Below the pieces are notes generated by a model that was not told where the DNA came from, did not search any database, and worked only from the letters and a program-made list of their open reading frames with translations. From Pyrobaculum sp. 3827-6 (GTDB lineage: Archaea > Thermoproteota > Thermoprotei > Thermoproteales > Thermoproteaceae): a stretch of 64,000 bases of DNA. A program made the translations under genes and the position numbers. The stretch lies in contig NZ_JAOTQN010000001.1 of NCBI RefSeq assembly GCF_025641885.1, positions 558,001 to 622,000 of the forward strand, written 5' to 3'. Shown piece by piece: positions 51,369 through 58,635 of the stretch; positions within the stretch are counted from its first letter, which is position 1, and the number at the start of each line of letters is the position of its first letter.

Positions 51369-51410
51369 ACAGAATCAGAAACCCAGGTTTATAAAACGTG
51401 GGGTACGGTG

Positions 51411-51821
51411 CTAAAAAGGTCCTAAAGCCGCGAGAAACTCCGTGGATGTGAACACTCGAATCTTTTTTCTGGCCGCCATGCTTAACCTTTTGTCGTCTGT
51501 AACCAGCGTGAGCCCCCTTGACGCCGCGGTGTAGACATACGACCCGTCGTAGAAGGTGACGCCGAGCTCCCCAGCCAATTTTAATACTTCACTCTCTACT
51601 CCTCTCACCGTGAAGGTGGGAAGTACATCAAAAACCCTAGATAACGCCTTTACGTAGGTATGTGCGGTATCAATGTCGATCCTCCTCAGCAGGTACAGTT
51701 CTTTCCACACCGCATTAAATGCCTCATATACCGTTAGATCCAGCACGGCGCCTTGGTACAGCGCGCTGGCCCTTCCTCTTTTAAGTATATTTACAACTGC
51801 GCTGGCGTCAAATAGGTACAT
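51411..51821 (-). CDS. vapC: VapC-type PIN-domain toxin
   Basis: 136 residues: YLFDASAVVNIL (first Asp), LTVYEAFNAVW (Glu), GVTFYDGSYVYTAA and TLVTDDKRL (C-terminal acids). The ATG overlaps the VapB stop (TAATG). Second VapBC in the window, of a different sequence group from the 15.6-kb one. Confidence 0.88.
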   Translation of the reverse strand: MYLFDASAVVNILKRGRASALYQGAVLDLTVYEAFNAVWKELYLLRRIDIDTAHTYVKALSRVFDVLPTFTVRGVESEVLKLAGELGVTFYDGSYVYTAASRGLTLVTDDKRLSMAARKKIRVFTSTEFLAALGPF

Positions 51822-52051
51822 TACCGTCTGTCTCTATCCTCCCGTATCAATTCAGCCACCTCCTCGTCTGAGACGACTGAGAGCTTATCCACCAACCCCT
51901 TCAACTCCCTCTCCACCTCTTCTAAAACACGCCTCCTCACCTCAGCCTCCAGCGCCCTCCTAATGACCGGCCCCGGCTTCACCCCGTACCTATCCAAAAG
52001 TTCCTTAAGCCTCTTAGGAATTTTAGCGGAAACAGTAACGTAGTCGCCCAC
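51821..52051 (-). CDS. vapB: VapB-type antitoxin (AbrB- or RHH-like)
   Basis: 76 residues from GTG 52051. The N-terminus GDYVTVSAKIPKRLKELLDRYG reads as a ribbon plus helix; the C-terminus is a long charged helix (RRRVLEEVERELKGLVDKL) with an acidic end. AAATATAAGA is 25 nt upstream. The stop overlaps the VapC ATG. Confidence 0.8.
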   Translation of the reverse strand: MGDYVTVSAKIPKRLKELLDRYGVKPGPVIRRALEAEVRRRVLEEVERELKGLVDKLSVVSDEEVAELIREDRDRR

Positions 52052-52127
52052 GGATATGTAACAGGTTGACAAATATAAGATTTACCTTCCGGAGATAGAC
52101 ATATTAGCACCTGGCCAAATTGGGACG

Positions 52128-52577
52128 GTGCCGAATAGGCGGCGCGCCGAGGCGCTGGTGGGCGTCCTGAGGATTTCAACGGCGCAGTGCCACGTAATTG
52201 AGGTGAGGCCACGGCGGGTCGAAGTGGACCTCGCCGCAGTGTGCAGTACCGGTAGGCCTATTAAAGTTGCGGAGCTCACAGCGCGGCGCCGGGGAGAGGT
52301 TAGGTTTGTCCCCACCTCGGCGAGGGCCGAGGGCGGCGTCAAGGCGGCTGGCACCGTCGCCGTAGTGCTTAGGGGGCCGCGCGTCTACGAGATCCCCATG
52401 TACTGCCTCGTCGACGTGCCCCCGGGCAACTGCGCCAGGCCCATGGTGCTCGTGCCGGGCTTCGACGCCCCGCTGGAGATAGAGCCAGGTACATACGACC
52501 TCTACCTAGCCGGCGGATGCGCGGCAGAGGGGGAGGGCACCGTGGAGATAGCAGTGGAGCTCACAGCCGTGTGCTAG
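52128..52577 (+). CDS. Hypothetical beta-rich protein
   Basis: 149 residues from GTG 52128, 25-29 nt after ACATATTAG. All-beta in appearance (VIEVRPRRVEVDLAAV, VAVVLRGPRVYEIPMY, LEIEPGTYDLYLAGG), with six cysteines and no signal peptide. Divergent from VapBC and convergent with the PD-(D/E)XK gene. Not recognised. Confidence 0.55.
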   Translation: MPNRRRAEALVGVLRISTAQCHVIEVRPRRVEVDLAAVCSTGRPIKVAELTARRRGEVRFVPTSARAEGGVKAAGTVAVVLRGPRVYEIPMYCLVDVPPGNCARPMVLVPGFDAPLEIEPGTYDLYLAGGCAAEGEGTVEIAVELTAVC

Positions 52578-53005
52578 TACACGTAGACTAGGACTCCCTT
52601 ACCTCTGGCGTAGGCCTCTGCCTCCCGGCCGATGTAGCTCCCAGCCAAGACGGGCACGGCCGGCTTGCCAAGTCTGCGCCCCGCCAACTCGGCCTTAGCC
52701 AGCAAAGCCCCCACGTCGTCGACCCGGGGCCCAGCCTTGACCTCCACCACGTAGGCCCTCTCCTCGGTCTCCACCAAGAGGTCCACCTCCACCCCGTCGA
52801 AGTCGGCATTCCTTACGCGCCTCACCACCCGCTCCCCAGACACCCCGATCACCTCGCCCAGATCCTCCCACACATGCCGTGTATACACCGCCTCGGTCAA
52901 GGCGCCGAGCCCCTCCTCAAGCCGCGAAAACCTCCCATTGGCCTCCTCCCAACCAACCTGCCGCTCCTTGACAAATTTATTAAAATCCTCCCTCAGCCTC
53001 CTCAA
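52574..53005 (-). CDS. DUF3782-like PD-(D/E)XK nuclease-fold protein (main part)
   Basis: 143 residues from TTG 53005. A helical N-terminal part (DFNKFVKERQVGW) is followed by FDGVEVDLLVETEERAYVVEVKAGP: the D...ExK core of a PD-(D/E)XK nuclease fold; VPVLAGSYI and GVLVYVY are later strands. The upstream 33-codon frame (LREEFLRLLEEDEEFR, VDGYLGLREVLEG) is the usual N-terminus of this archaeal family; one missing T at the TTGA junction splits them. Cleavage activity of the family is unproven. Confidence 0.72.
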   Translation of the reverse strand: MRRLREDFNKFVKERQVGWEEANGRFSRLEEGLGALTEAVYTRHVWEDLGEVIGVSGERVVRRVRNADFDGVEVDLLVETEERAYVVEVKAGPRVDDVGALLAKAELAGRRLGKPAVPVLAGSYIGREAEAYARGKGVLVYVY

Positions 53006-53103
53006 CCCTCCAACACCTCCCGCAGACCCAGGTAGCCATCCACCGCCATTCGGAACTCCTCATCCTCCTCGAGAAGGCGGAGAAACTCCTCCCTCAGCCC
53101 CAC
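53002..53103 (-). CDS. N-terminal fragment of the DUF3782-like protein
   Basis: 33 codons from GTG 53103: VGLREEFLRLLEEDEEFRMA and so on, ending LREVLEG then TGA, which overlaps TTG 53005 of the main part. Inserting one T (GGT-TTG) would fuse them in frame. A TTTATATTC box lies upstream, in the gap shared with the radical SAM gene. Either a true split gene or a sequencing indel. Confidence 0.5.
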   Translation of the reverse strand: MGLREEFLRLLEEDEEFRMAVDGYLGLREVLEG

Positions 53104-53163
53104 GTCTACTATAGAACACCCTTCTAAAACTGAAGAATATAAACTAGAGGAGGGTGGAGGGCC

Positions 53164-53967
53164 GTGAAGATATACGAGGTGAGGGTGAGGCGGGCCCTGG
53201 CGCCCTCCGCACTGCCCGAGTACGACTACTCCCTCAACCCGTACCTCGGCTGTCTCCACGGCTGTCTCTACTGCTACGCCATGGACATGACCAGGGGCCC
53301 GCCGGGAGCCCTCTGGGGCAGAGTGGTCTACGTCAAGGTCAACCTTCTCGAGGTGCTGAGGCGGGAGGCGGCGAGGCTTAGGCCCGGCGTCGTGGGGATG
53401 TCCACCATTACGGATCCCTACCAGCCCCCCGAGGCGAGGTACAGACTGGCGAGGGGGGCCCTGGAGATACTGGCCGAGGCCGGCTTCCACATCTCCATCC
53501 AGACAAAGTCCGGCCTGGTGGTCCGCGACCTGGACCTACTCACGAGGTACAGACACCGCGTCGACGTGGGTGTGACCATAACCACCATGAGGGACAAGGC
53601 TAGGATTCTCGAGCCGCTGGCCGCCCACCCCCTCGCCCGGATCCGCGCCGTCGAGAAGATAGCCGCCGCGGGGGTGAGGACGTGGGTTTTCCTAGGCCCC
53701 GTCATACCAGGCTTCAACGACGACCCGAGCGACCTGCGGGAGGTGGTGGAGGCCGCCCACGCCGCCAGCGCCGAGGTGGTATACGACAGATACCGCCCCA
53801 AGCCCCGCGCAGACGCAACCCTCGCCTCCACGTGGAGAAAAGTTGTGGCGACGCCGCAGTGGTGGGCGCGGACGAAAAAGACTATAGAGCAGATATGCGC
53901 CGAGGTAGGCGCCAAGTGCATAGACGTAGAAAAGGAGTGGCGAGCCGCTAGGCAGAGGCGCCGATAG
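53164..53967 (+). CDS. Radical SAM protein, SplB-like ('DNA repair photolyase' type)
   Basis: 267 residues. The [4Fe-4S]-binding CLHGCLYC (Cys30, 34, 37) follows YDYSLNPYLG, the SplB-like lead-in; GMSTITDPYQPPEARY and SIQTKSGLVVRDLDLL follow. Relatives include spore photoproduct lyase, but most archaeal members have unknown substrates. GTG 53164 is 25 nt after a GAATATAAAC box. Confidence 0.82.
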   Translation: MKIYEVRVRRALAPSALPEYDYSLNPYLGCLHGCLYCYAMDMTRGPPGALWGRVVYVKVNLLEVLRREAARLRPGVVGMSTITDPYQPPEARYRLARGALEILAEAGFHISIQTKSGLVVRDLDLLTRYRHRVDVGVTITTMRDKARILEPLAAHPLARIRAVEKIAAAGVRTWVFLGPVIPGFNDDPSDLREVVEAAHAASAEVVYDRYRPKPRADATLASTWRKVVATPQWWARTKKTIEQICAEVGAKCIDVEKEWRAARQRRR

Positions 53968-54039
53968 CCAGAGGCGCGGCGGGCGGTCTTCTGCATACAG
54001 CCCCAAGTGGGTTACTGTGAGGGTCGGTGTAAAAAATCT

Positions 54040-54276
54040 TTAAGACCCGACGCGAGAACCTCCCTTGAGAAACTGACTAAGCCAGAGGTATCTGGGCGAG
54101 AGTTTTATCAGCATGATCCTGGGGCTGGGCCTGTGTATCTCTAGAACTCCCGTCTTCTGCAACTTGTCGAGGTGACGGTAGAGGGTCTTGGGAGCCACCC
54201 CCACGCGTCTGGCCAGCTCTCTCAGCGTCAAGCCGTGGTGGTTGTGAGCCAGCGTCTTCACAATTCTCCACGGCAC
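54040..54276 (-). CDS. Winged-helix regulator (ArsR/MarR-like)
   Basis: 78 residues from GTG 54276: HGLTLRELARRVGVAPKTLYRHLDKL is a clear helix-turn-helix, followed by a wing (GVLEIHRPSPRIMLIKL). It is divergent from the second winged-helix gene and borders the pilus locus. It may bind the palindromes found there; this is inference from position. Confidence 0.72.
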   Translation of the reverse strand: MPWRIVKTLAHNHHGLTLRELARRVGVAPKTLYRHLDKLQKTGVLEIHRPSPRIMLIKLSPRYLWLSQFLKGGSRVGS

Positions 54277-54446
54277 GCTGTCGTCAAATATCTAGTTAAT
54301 CAAGTGAAGCAAATCGCCATCAAGCCTCTCCATAGATGAGATAGAGTGCTTATATAAGTACTTTACTTAACAAATGTTGCCGAAAAGAAACACTAGGCGC
54401 CCATAGAACAAAATCAAGTATATAAGAAGCAACGCGAGTATATTTC

Positions 54447-54683
54447 GTGGAAGAAAGAGATATAATTAGCTATCTTTCGCAAATCTTTCAAGACGAGCTG
54501 AAGTGGTGCATCATCCGACACCTTATGAAAAACGGCAAAGTCACCGTAAAAGACTTGGCAAGGCTCTGCAACACGGCGCCGAAAAAGGTGCTACAAGCTC
54601 TGAACGAAATGGAGGAAAAGGGCGCCGTTGAGATAACCATAGAACAAGGCAGGCAATACGCACAACTGAGAATCCATGGATAG
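54447..54683 (+). CDS. Winged-helix regulator of the pilus locus (candidate)
   Basis: 78 residues from GTG 54447, 26 nt after AGTATATAAG. DELKWCIIRHLMKNGKVTVKDLARLCNTAPKKVLQALNEM is a winged helix with a short wing (GAVEITIEQGRQYAQLRI). A GAAACA-AA-TGTTTC palindrome begins at the last base of its stop codon. Its two cysteines (WCII, LCNT) could sense redox or metal. Confidence 0.72.
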   Translation: MEERDIISYLSQIFQDELKWCIIRHLMKNGKVTVKDLARLCNTAPKKVLQALNEMEEKGAVEITIEQGRQYAQLRIHG

Positions 54684-54697
54684 AAACAAATGTTTCC
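54683..54697. promoter_or_regulatory. Palindrome GAAACA-AA-TGTTTC (pilus-locus operator 1)
   Basis: Perfect 6-bp arms around AA, about 35-50 nt upstream of the TATA (TTATATATC, 54734-54742) of the zinc-ribbon gene. A near-identical 16-bp palindrome is at 58544-58559 at the other end of the locus. A weaker AACAAATGTT occurs at about 54370-54379. Confidence 0.55.
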
Positions 54698-54760
54698 AAA
54701 AAGAAATTGTAACACGCCACAACAAACAAATCACTTATATATCAATACATCAAAGCACCT

Positions 54761-54931
54761 ATGATTGCAAAATTCCAACTACAAATCAAATGCCCAAACT
54801 GCCGCCGGTACTATATAGTAGAGACTAGAGACGCCCAGTGCCCCCACTGCGGCACTCGCTACACACTCCAACTACACATCCAGCTCGTACCTAAACAAAA
54901 AACAAAAAACGTAAGTCAAAAACTTAGTTAA
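54761..54931 (+). CDS. Small zinc-ribbon protein
   Basis: 56 residues, easily missed by length filters. Two CxxC knuckles, IKCPNCRRYY and AQCPHCGTRY, separated by 15 residues make a complete zinc ribbon, followed by a basic tail (PKQKTKN). ATG 54761 is 25 nt after CTTATATATC, the normal leaderless spacing. It ends within the last codons of the convergent TasA-like gene. Probable nucleic-acid or protein-binding regulator of the pilus locus. Confidence 0.72.
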   Translation: MIAKFQLQIKCPNCRRYYIVETRDAQCPHCGTRYTLQLHIQLVPKQKTKNVSQKLS

Positions 54932-55473
54932 GTAGCTTGTTTATATGTACAGGTGAAAGCCACGGTTGCACTAACCCCCTCTCTAGCATCTGGCCTCCCT
55001 CTAAGATAAACCACGACGTACAGCCGCTCCCCGGGTTTTAGAATAATTGCACGAGACCCACGCGCCGCCGGAGTGTCGCGATGTACATCTACATCTATCT
55101 GTACATCGAAATCAAAATCTATATCTTTAAATTCAAATCCGCCTGGAATAGATGTGAAATTACAGTTTGTTATTTTAATAGGCAAAGTTCCATCGTTGTA
55201 TAAACGAGCGTTTAGAGTGGCTCGTGCATTTGGATACATGTTGCTCACAGTTATGTACCAAGTCGGCGGCCCGTCGTTTCCCGGATCCGACCCGGCTAGA
55301 TAATAACTCACCTCTACATAGGAATCCTTAAGAGAAATTTGCACGTCTTTAAAATCGGCATCTATATAGCCGGTGCTTGCAATTTCAGACACTTTAGCAC
55401 CCTCCCCCCATGTGGCAAATGCCGCGGCTAACACCAACGCAGACACAACCCCTATCACTAGTCCCCTATACAT
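54928..55473 (-). CDS. TasA/AbpA-like bundling-pilus subunit paralogue (AbpX-like)
   Basis: 181 residues. Signal peptide (LVIGVVSALVLAAAFA), then the shared motif ASTGYIDADFKDV, the strand-rich core with GSDPGNDGPPTW and LYNDGTLPIKI, and the end FTCTYKQA. The same elements in the same order occur in the neighbour at 55.6 kb. An acidic insert (KDIDFDFDVQIDVDV) is unique to it. In P. calidifontis AbpA subunits polymerise by donor-strand complementation, like bacterial TasA; an accessory paralogue is also encoded. ATG 55473 has TTTATTTAC 25 nt upstream. Confidence 0.82.
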   Translation of the reverse strand: MYRGLVIGVVSALVLAAAFATWGEGAKVSEIASTGYIDADFKDVQISLKDSYVEVSYYLAGSDPGNDGPPTWYITVSNMYPNARATLNARLYNDGTLPIKITNCNFTSIPGGFEFKDIDFDFDVQIDVDVHRDTPAARGSRAIILKPGERLYVVVYLRGRPDAREGVSATVAFTCTYKQAT

Positions 55474-55614
55474 GAGAATACTCTAATACTAGTAAATAAA
55501 AAAATGGTGATACAGATGTTGAAAAAGAGAAACGATTCCAAACTAGTACCAGACTATTTAATTGATAAAATAAGTAGGGGAAAGAGGGGAGGAAAAAGGG
55601 GGTCTGAGTTGTTA

Positions 55615-56112
55615 TTAAGCGGTTTTAGGATATGGAACTGCTTGGCTGTATGTGCAGGTGACGGTGGCGGAGTATGTTTTCTGTTCTTCGACGTTATCAC
55701 CGGCGACGATTTTTAAAGTGGCGGATTGCGAACTTCCCGGCTTTAGGTCGTTAACGGTATCTGGGGATATTGTCACTGTTAGCTCAGATGGGGCCTTTAC
55801 CTCACACCTAATGTTTACTGGTATCGTGCCGTCGTTGTACATATCAAACGTCACATCGACGCTAGCGCCGGGGTAGGCATTGTTTATCGTCACGGTGAGG
55901 GTTGGGGGGCCGTCATTTCCAGAGTCGGAGCCAGTTGTTGACGTAGTCACCGTGACGTAATCACTATATGCCACATCTACATTTTGGAAGTCTAGGTCTA
56001 TGTATCCCGTGGATGCGCTGACTTGGATTGTGGCTGTTTCGCTCCATGCGGCGAATGCCACTGCTAGTGCTATTGCCAGCGCTGTTATTACTATCGTGGT
56101 TTTGGTTTTCAT
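55615..56112 (-). CDS. abpA: Archaeal bundling-pilus major subunit (AbpA, TasA-like)
   Basis: 165 residues. Signal peptide (TTIVITALAIALAVAFAAW), then SASTGYIDLDFQNVDV (the expected N-terminal donor strand), a jelly-roll core rich in Thr, Ser and Val (GSDSGNDGPPTLTV, MYNDGTIPVNI) and TCTYSQA near the end. Two Cys (NIRCEV and TCTY) may form a disulfide. Matches the TasA/camelysin-like AbpA of Pyrobaculum, which builds bundled extracellular filaments in biofilms. Cleavage is probably done by the S26B peptidase encoded at 57 kb. An ACTTTTACC box is 25 nt before ATG 56112. Confidence 0.85.
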   Translation of the reverse strand: MKTKTTIVITALAIALAVAFAAWSETATIQVSASTGYIDLDFQNVDVAYSDYVTVTTSTTGSDSGNDGPPTLTVTINNAYPGASVDVTFDMYNDGTIPVNIRCEVKAPSELTVTISPDTVNDLKPGSSQSATLKIVAGDNVEEQKTYSATVTCTYSQAVPYPKTA

Positions 56113-56213
56113 GAGTGCTGGGGTTTTGCGGCGGTAAAAGTCTTGTCCATCAAGTGTTATAGATGGGCAACATCTGTGGTTGAGGTATTATATACGTGTG
56201 TTTGCTCACTGGC

Positions 56214-57023
56214 GTGTTATTGCTTGTGTTGTTGCTTGGGGCTTTTGCCGCCGGGTGGAGTGTGTCTATTTTTTCGTATGGGGGCGGGTTTTCTCTTTAC
56301 AACGGCTCTCTGCTTATTGGAGAGTCTAGGGATCAGGCGATTTTTACAGTTGTGGTGCCTGGGGGTTGGCCTTTGGAGATTAGGTGGGGGAACCTCTCTA
56401 TTCCGCTAAACGTGTCTAGGGACGTCTTTGTTGCCCTGGGCGGACCGGGGAGTGGTTGCGACGTCTTTCTCTTCTACAGCATTGCCATGGACTTCACGAG
56501 CGCCGTGGTGATATGTGCCGAGCGTACTGAGGCTGTGCTGTCTGCGGGTGGCCTGCGCCGCGCCGTATCTCTCGACGCCGGTGTGTGGTACTTCACATAT
56601 CCGGGGAGGGTGAGAATTGCTGTTGAGTCCTCTTCTAAGCCTGTGAGGCTTCGGGGGGATGTCATTACGGTGGCGTATCCGCCTGTCGTCTACAGCGGCC
56701 TCCTCCTTAGATCTGGCCCTCCCGACGTTTATATACAGAACTGTAGCTATTTGGGGGGAAGAATATACAACCTCTCGGCGGCTTTGGCGGCGCAGAGGGA
56801 GTTTTACGAGAGGAGGGTGGCCGATCTCTCTGCTAGGGTTAAGGCGCTTTCGCAGGAGCTTGAGGCTGTGCGCGCGGAGCGGGATAGACTGCTCGTCGTG
56901 GGGCCCCAGTCTGTGGCTCTCTACGCCTCGGTGGCGGCTGGCGTGGCTGGGGGGGTATTTGCTGTCTACCTAGCCCGGCGTAGGCAGAAGCCGTTCTGGA
57001 GGGAGGATGTGGGGCGTAGGTGA
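56214..57023 (+). CDS. Membrane-anchored coiled-coil protein of the pilus locus
   Basis: About 269 residues from GTG 56214, placed 26 nt after TTATATA (56188-56194). Signal peptide (LLLVLLLGAFAAGW), a beta-rich ectodomain (about 20-185), a heptad coiled coil (FYERRVADLSARVKALSQELEAVRAERDRLL) and a C-terminal TM (VALYASVAAGVAGGVFAVYLARRR) with a basic cytoplasmic end. The topology suits a filament anchor or assembly factor. Its stop is one base before the signal-peptidase ATG. No family recognised. Confidence 0.72.
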   Translation: MLLLVLLLGAFAAGWSVSIFSYGGGFSLYNGSLLIGESRDQAIFTVVVPGGWPLEIRWGNLSIPLNVSRDVFVALGGPGSGCDVFLFYSIAMDFTSAVVICAERTEAVLSAGGLRRAVSLDAGVWYFTYPGRVRIAVESSSKPVRLRGDVITVAYPPVVYSGLLLRSGPPDVYIQNCSYLGGRIYNLSAALAAQREFYERRVADLSARVKALSQELEAVRAERDRLLVVGPQSVALYASVAAGVAGGVFAVYLARRRQKPFWREDVGRR

Positions 57024-57024
57024 T

Positions 57025-58137
57025 ATGGATTGGAGGTGGCTGTGGTTGCTCCTCCCAGTGTTTTTGCTTCTCCAGTATTTTGTTAGGGTGGATTTCTGGC
57101 TGTGGATCCCGGTGTGGGGCCTCCTCGCCGTGCTTTACTCCAGGTGGGCGCTCGGCTGTGAGGACGGAGGCCTCTCCAGGGGGGTGGCGACGGCGGCTGT
57201 GTACGGGGCGTTGCTGGTGGCTGTGGGTTGGGTATTTGGCTGGGAGGCTAGTGTCTATGGCGGCTCTCCAGCGGCGTCTGTCTTAAACGCCGTGTTTTTT
57301 GGCGTCTTGGCTCTGGCCAGGGAGCTGGCGCGCTCCGCCGCACTTTCTGCCGTGGGTAGTGGCGACTTGCGTGTATTTCTGGTCTCGGCGACGCTTGCCT
57401 TTGAGCCGGGGTGGCTCCGCCCGTCTCCGACTTGGGTCGGGACGGTGCTGGTGCCTTCGCTGGCTGTTTCCCTAGCAGCATCTTATCTACAGCTGAGGTA
57501 CGGGACCTTCGCCTCGCTACCTCTGGCCTTTGTATGGGGGGTGGCCCCCTACGTCGCGCCGGTTTGGGTGAAGGCTCCGTGGGTTTTTTACGGCCTTCTA
57601 CACATCCTCTTCCTCATAGGGGTGTTGCTGGACGTCTCCCCTCCAGGCTCAGTCGCCTGGAGGGATGTCTTGTTGGCGGGGGTGGTGGTTCTGGTTGTGG
57701 TTTTCGCGGCGGGTGGGCTGGGGGTGAGGCCCTTCGTAGTGGCCACTGGTAGCATGTCGCCGGTGTATATGCCAGGAGACGTTGTGCTGGTGGCACCTGC
57801 GAAGTCCATAAATGTGGGGGACGTGGTGTTGTACAGGGCCGACGTCGGCTACGTTCTTCACCGTGTTATTGATGTAAGGCGGGAGGGGCGGCAGATTTAC
57901 TACGTCACCAAAGGCGACGCCAACGCGTCTCCAGACCCTAGGCCGGTGCCGCGGGAGAACGTGGTGGGGGTTGCGGTGGGGAGGATTCCCTACGTGGGGT
58001 GGCCGGCGCTGTGGATCCGGGACCCGGCGGGGGGCTGGCCCTACCTAGCCGCCTTGTTGGGAGGGGTGGCCGGAGTAGAGCTCGCCCTTGGGAGGGTTAT
58101 CCGCCGCCGCAACGGCCTATCTTCTTCTCGAAGGTGA
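57025..58137 (+). CDS. Large S26B signal peptidase of the pilus locus (SipW-like)
   Basis: 370 residues. About six TM helices (1-215) precede the catalytic domain: Ser243 in ATGSMSPVYMPGDV, His279 in YVLHRVID, Asp298 in TKGDAN, then RIPYVGW and a final TM. ER-type Ser-His-Asp enzyme. In bacteria TasA is cut by SipW, a dedicated ER-type signal peptidase, so linkage to TasA-like genes argues for the same task here. The long N-terminal membrane domain is unusual against the 184-residue paralogue at 3 kb. Confidence 0.87.
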   Translation: MDWRWLWLLLPVFLLLQYFVRVDFWLWIPVWGLLAVLYSRWALGCEDGGLSRGVATAAVYGALLVAVGWVFGWEASVYGGSPAASVLNAVFFGVLALARELARSAALSAVGSGDLRVFLVSATLAFEPGWLRPSPTWVGTVLVPSLAVSLAASYLQLRYGTFASLPLAFVWGVAPYVAPVWVKAPWVFYGLLHILFLIGVLLDVSPPGSVAWRDVLLAGVVVLVVVFAAGGLGVRPFVVATGSMSPVYMPGDVVLVAPAKSINVGDVVLYRADVGYVLHRVIDVRREGRQIYYVTKGDANASPDPRPVPRENVVGVAVGRIPYVGWPALWIRDPAGGWPYLAALLGGVAGVELALGRVIRRRNGLSSSRR

Positions 58138-58510
58138 GGGTGCCGTTGGCGTAGAAGGTGTACTCCAAGTTTATGTTCCTGTCTTTGGGTAGTAGCTCTA
58201 CTGAATTTTTTTCTATGACTTGCCCCTTTGGAGTGAGACACAGGGGGACTGTGGCTTTGTTTTCGATTTTGATTTTTACCCGCGACATGGTGCAGTTGTA
58301 CATAGTGACGTATACGTGTGTCTGGTCGTAGTTTACGTACACTTTATTGGGCTGGCAGAAGCCTTTGCCGCCTCCGACTGGATTCGCGTTCTTAATCTCG
58401 TAACTCCAGCTCCCGGTAGTTGCCACTACGGAGACGGCGGCCTTATCTGCATAGACAGATGTGGCGACTGCAAGGGCAAGTGCTAAAACCACTGCAATAA
58501 TTAGCCTCAC
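58097..58510 (-). CDS. Third TasA-like secreted protein of the pilus locus
   Basis: 137 residues from GTG 58510, 25 nt after CTTTAAAAAA. Signal peptide (LIIAVVLALALAVATSVYA), then VVATTGSWSYEIKNANPV, which resembles the ASTGYIDxDF start of AbpA, and a strand-rich domain with four cysteines (GFCQP, YNCTM, PLCLT, GRCGG). It may be a minor subunit, cap or anchor. It converges on the signal-peptidase gene with 41 nt overlap. A perfect 16-bp palindrome stands upstream of its TATA. Confidence 0.68.
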   Translation of the reverse strand: MRLIIAVVLALALAVATSVYADKAAVSVVATTGSWSYEIKNANPVGGGKGFCQPNKVYVNYDQTHVYVTMYNCTMSRVKIKIENKATVPLCLTPKGQVIEKNSVELLPKDRNINLEYTFYANGTLTFEKKIGRCGGG

Positions 58511-58543
58511 GGATCTACGCAAAAAACCGTTTTTTAAAGACTG

Positions 58544-58559
58544 GGAAACATATGTTTCC
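58544..58559. promoter_or_regulatory. Perfect palindrome GGAAACATATGTTTCC (pilus-locus operator 2)
   Basis: A 16-bp perfect palindrome directly upstream of the TATA box (about 58527-58540 on the minus strand) of the third TasA-like gene. It shares GAAACA-N2-TGTTTC with 54683-54696. Confidence 0.6.
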
Positions 58560-58635
58560 GAGCCGCGGGGCTGGTACCTAGCAACTTAGGCATGTATACA
58601 GGGGTAGCCCAGATTTTCCTAAAGTTCATAAATAC

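Noticed and set aside
55504-55716. Plus-strand 70-codon frame between the two TasA-like genes
   Set aside because: Runs antisense into abpA and lacks a promoter; intergenic and shadow sequence.
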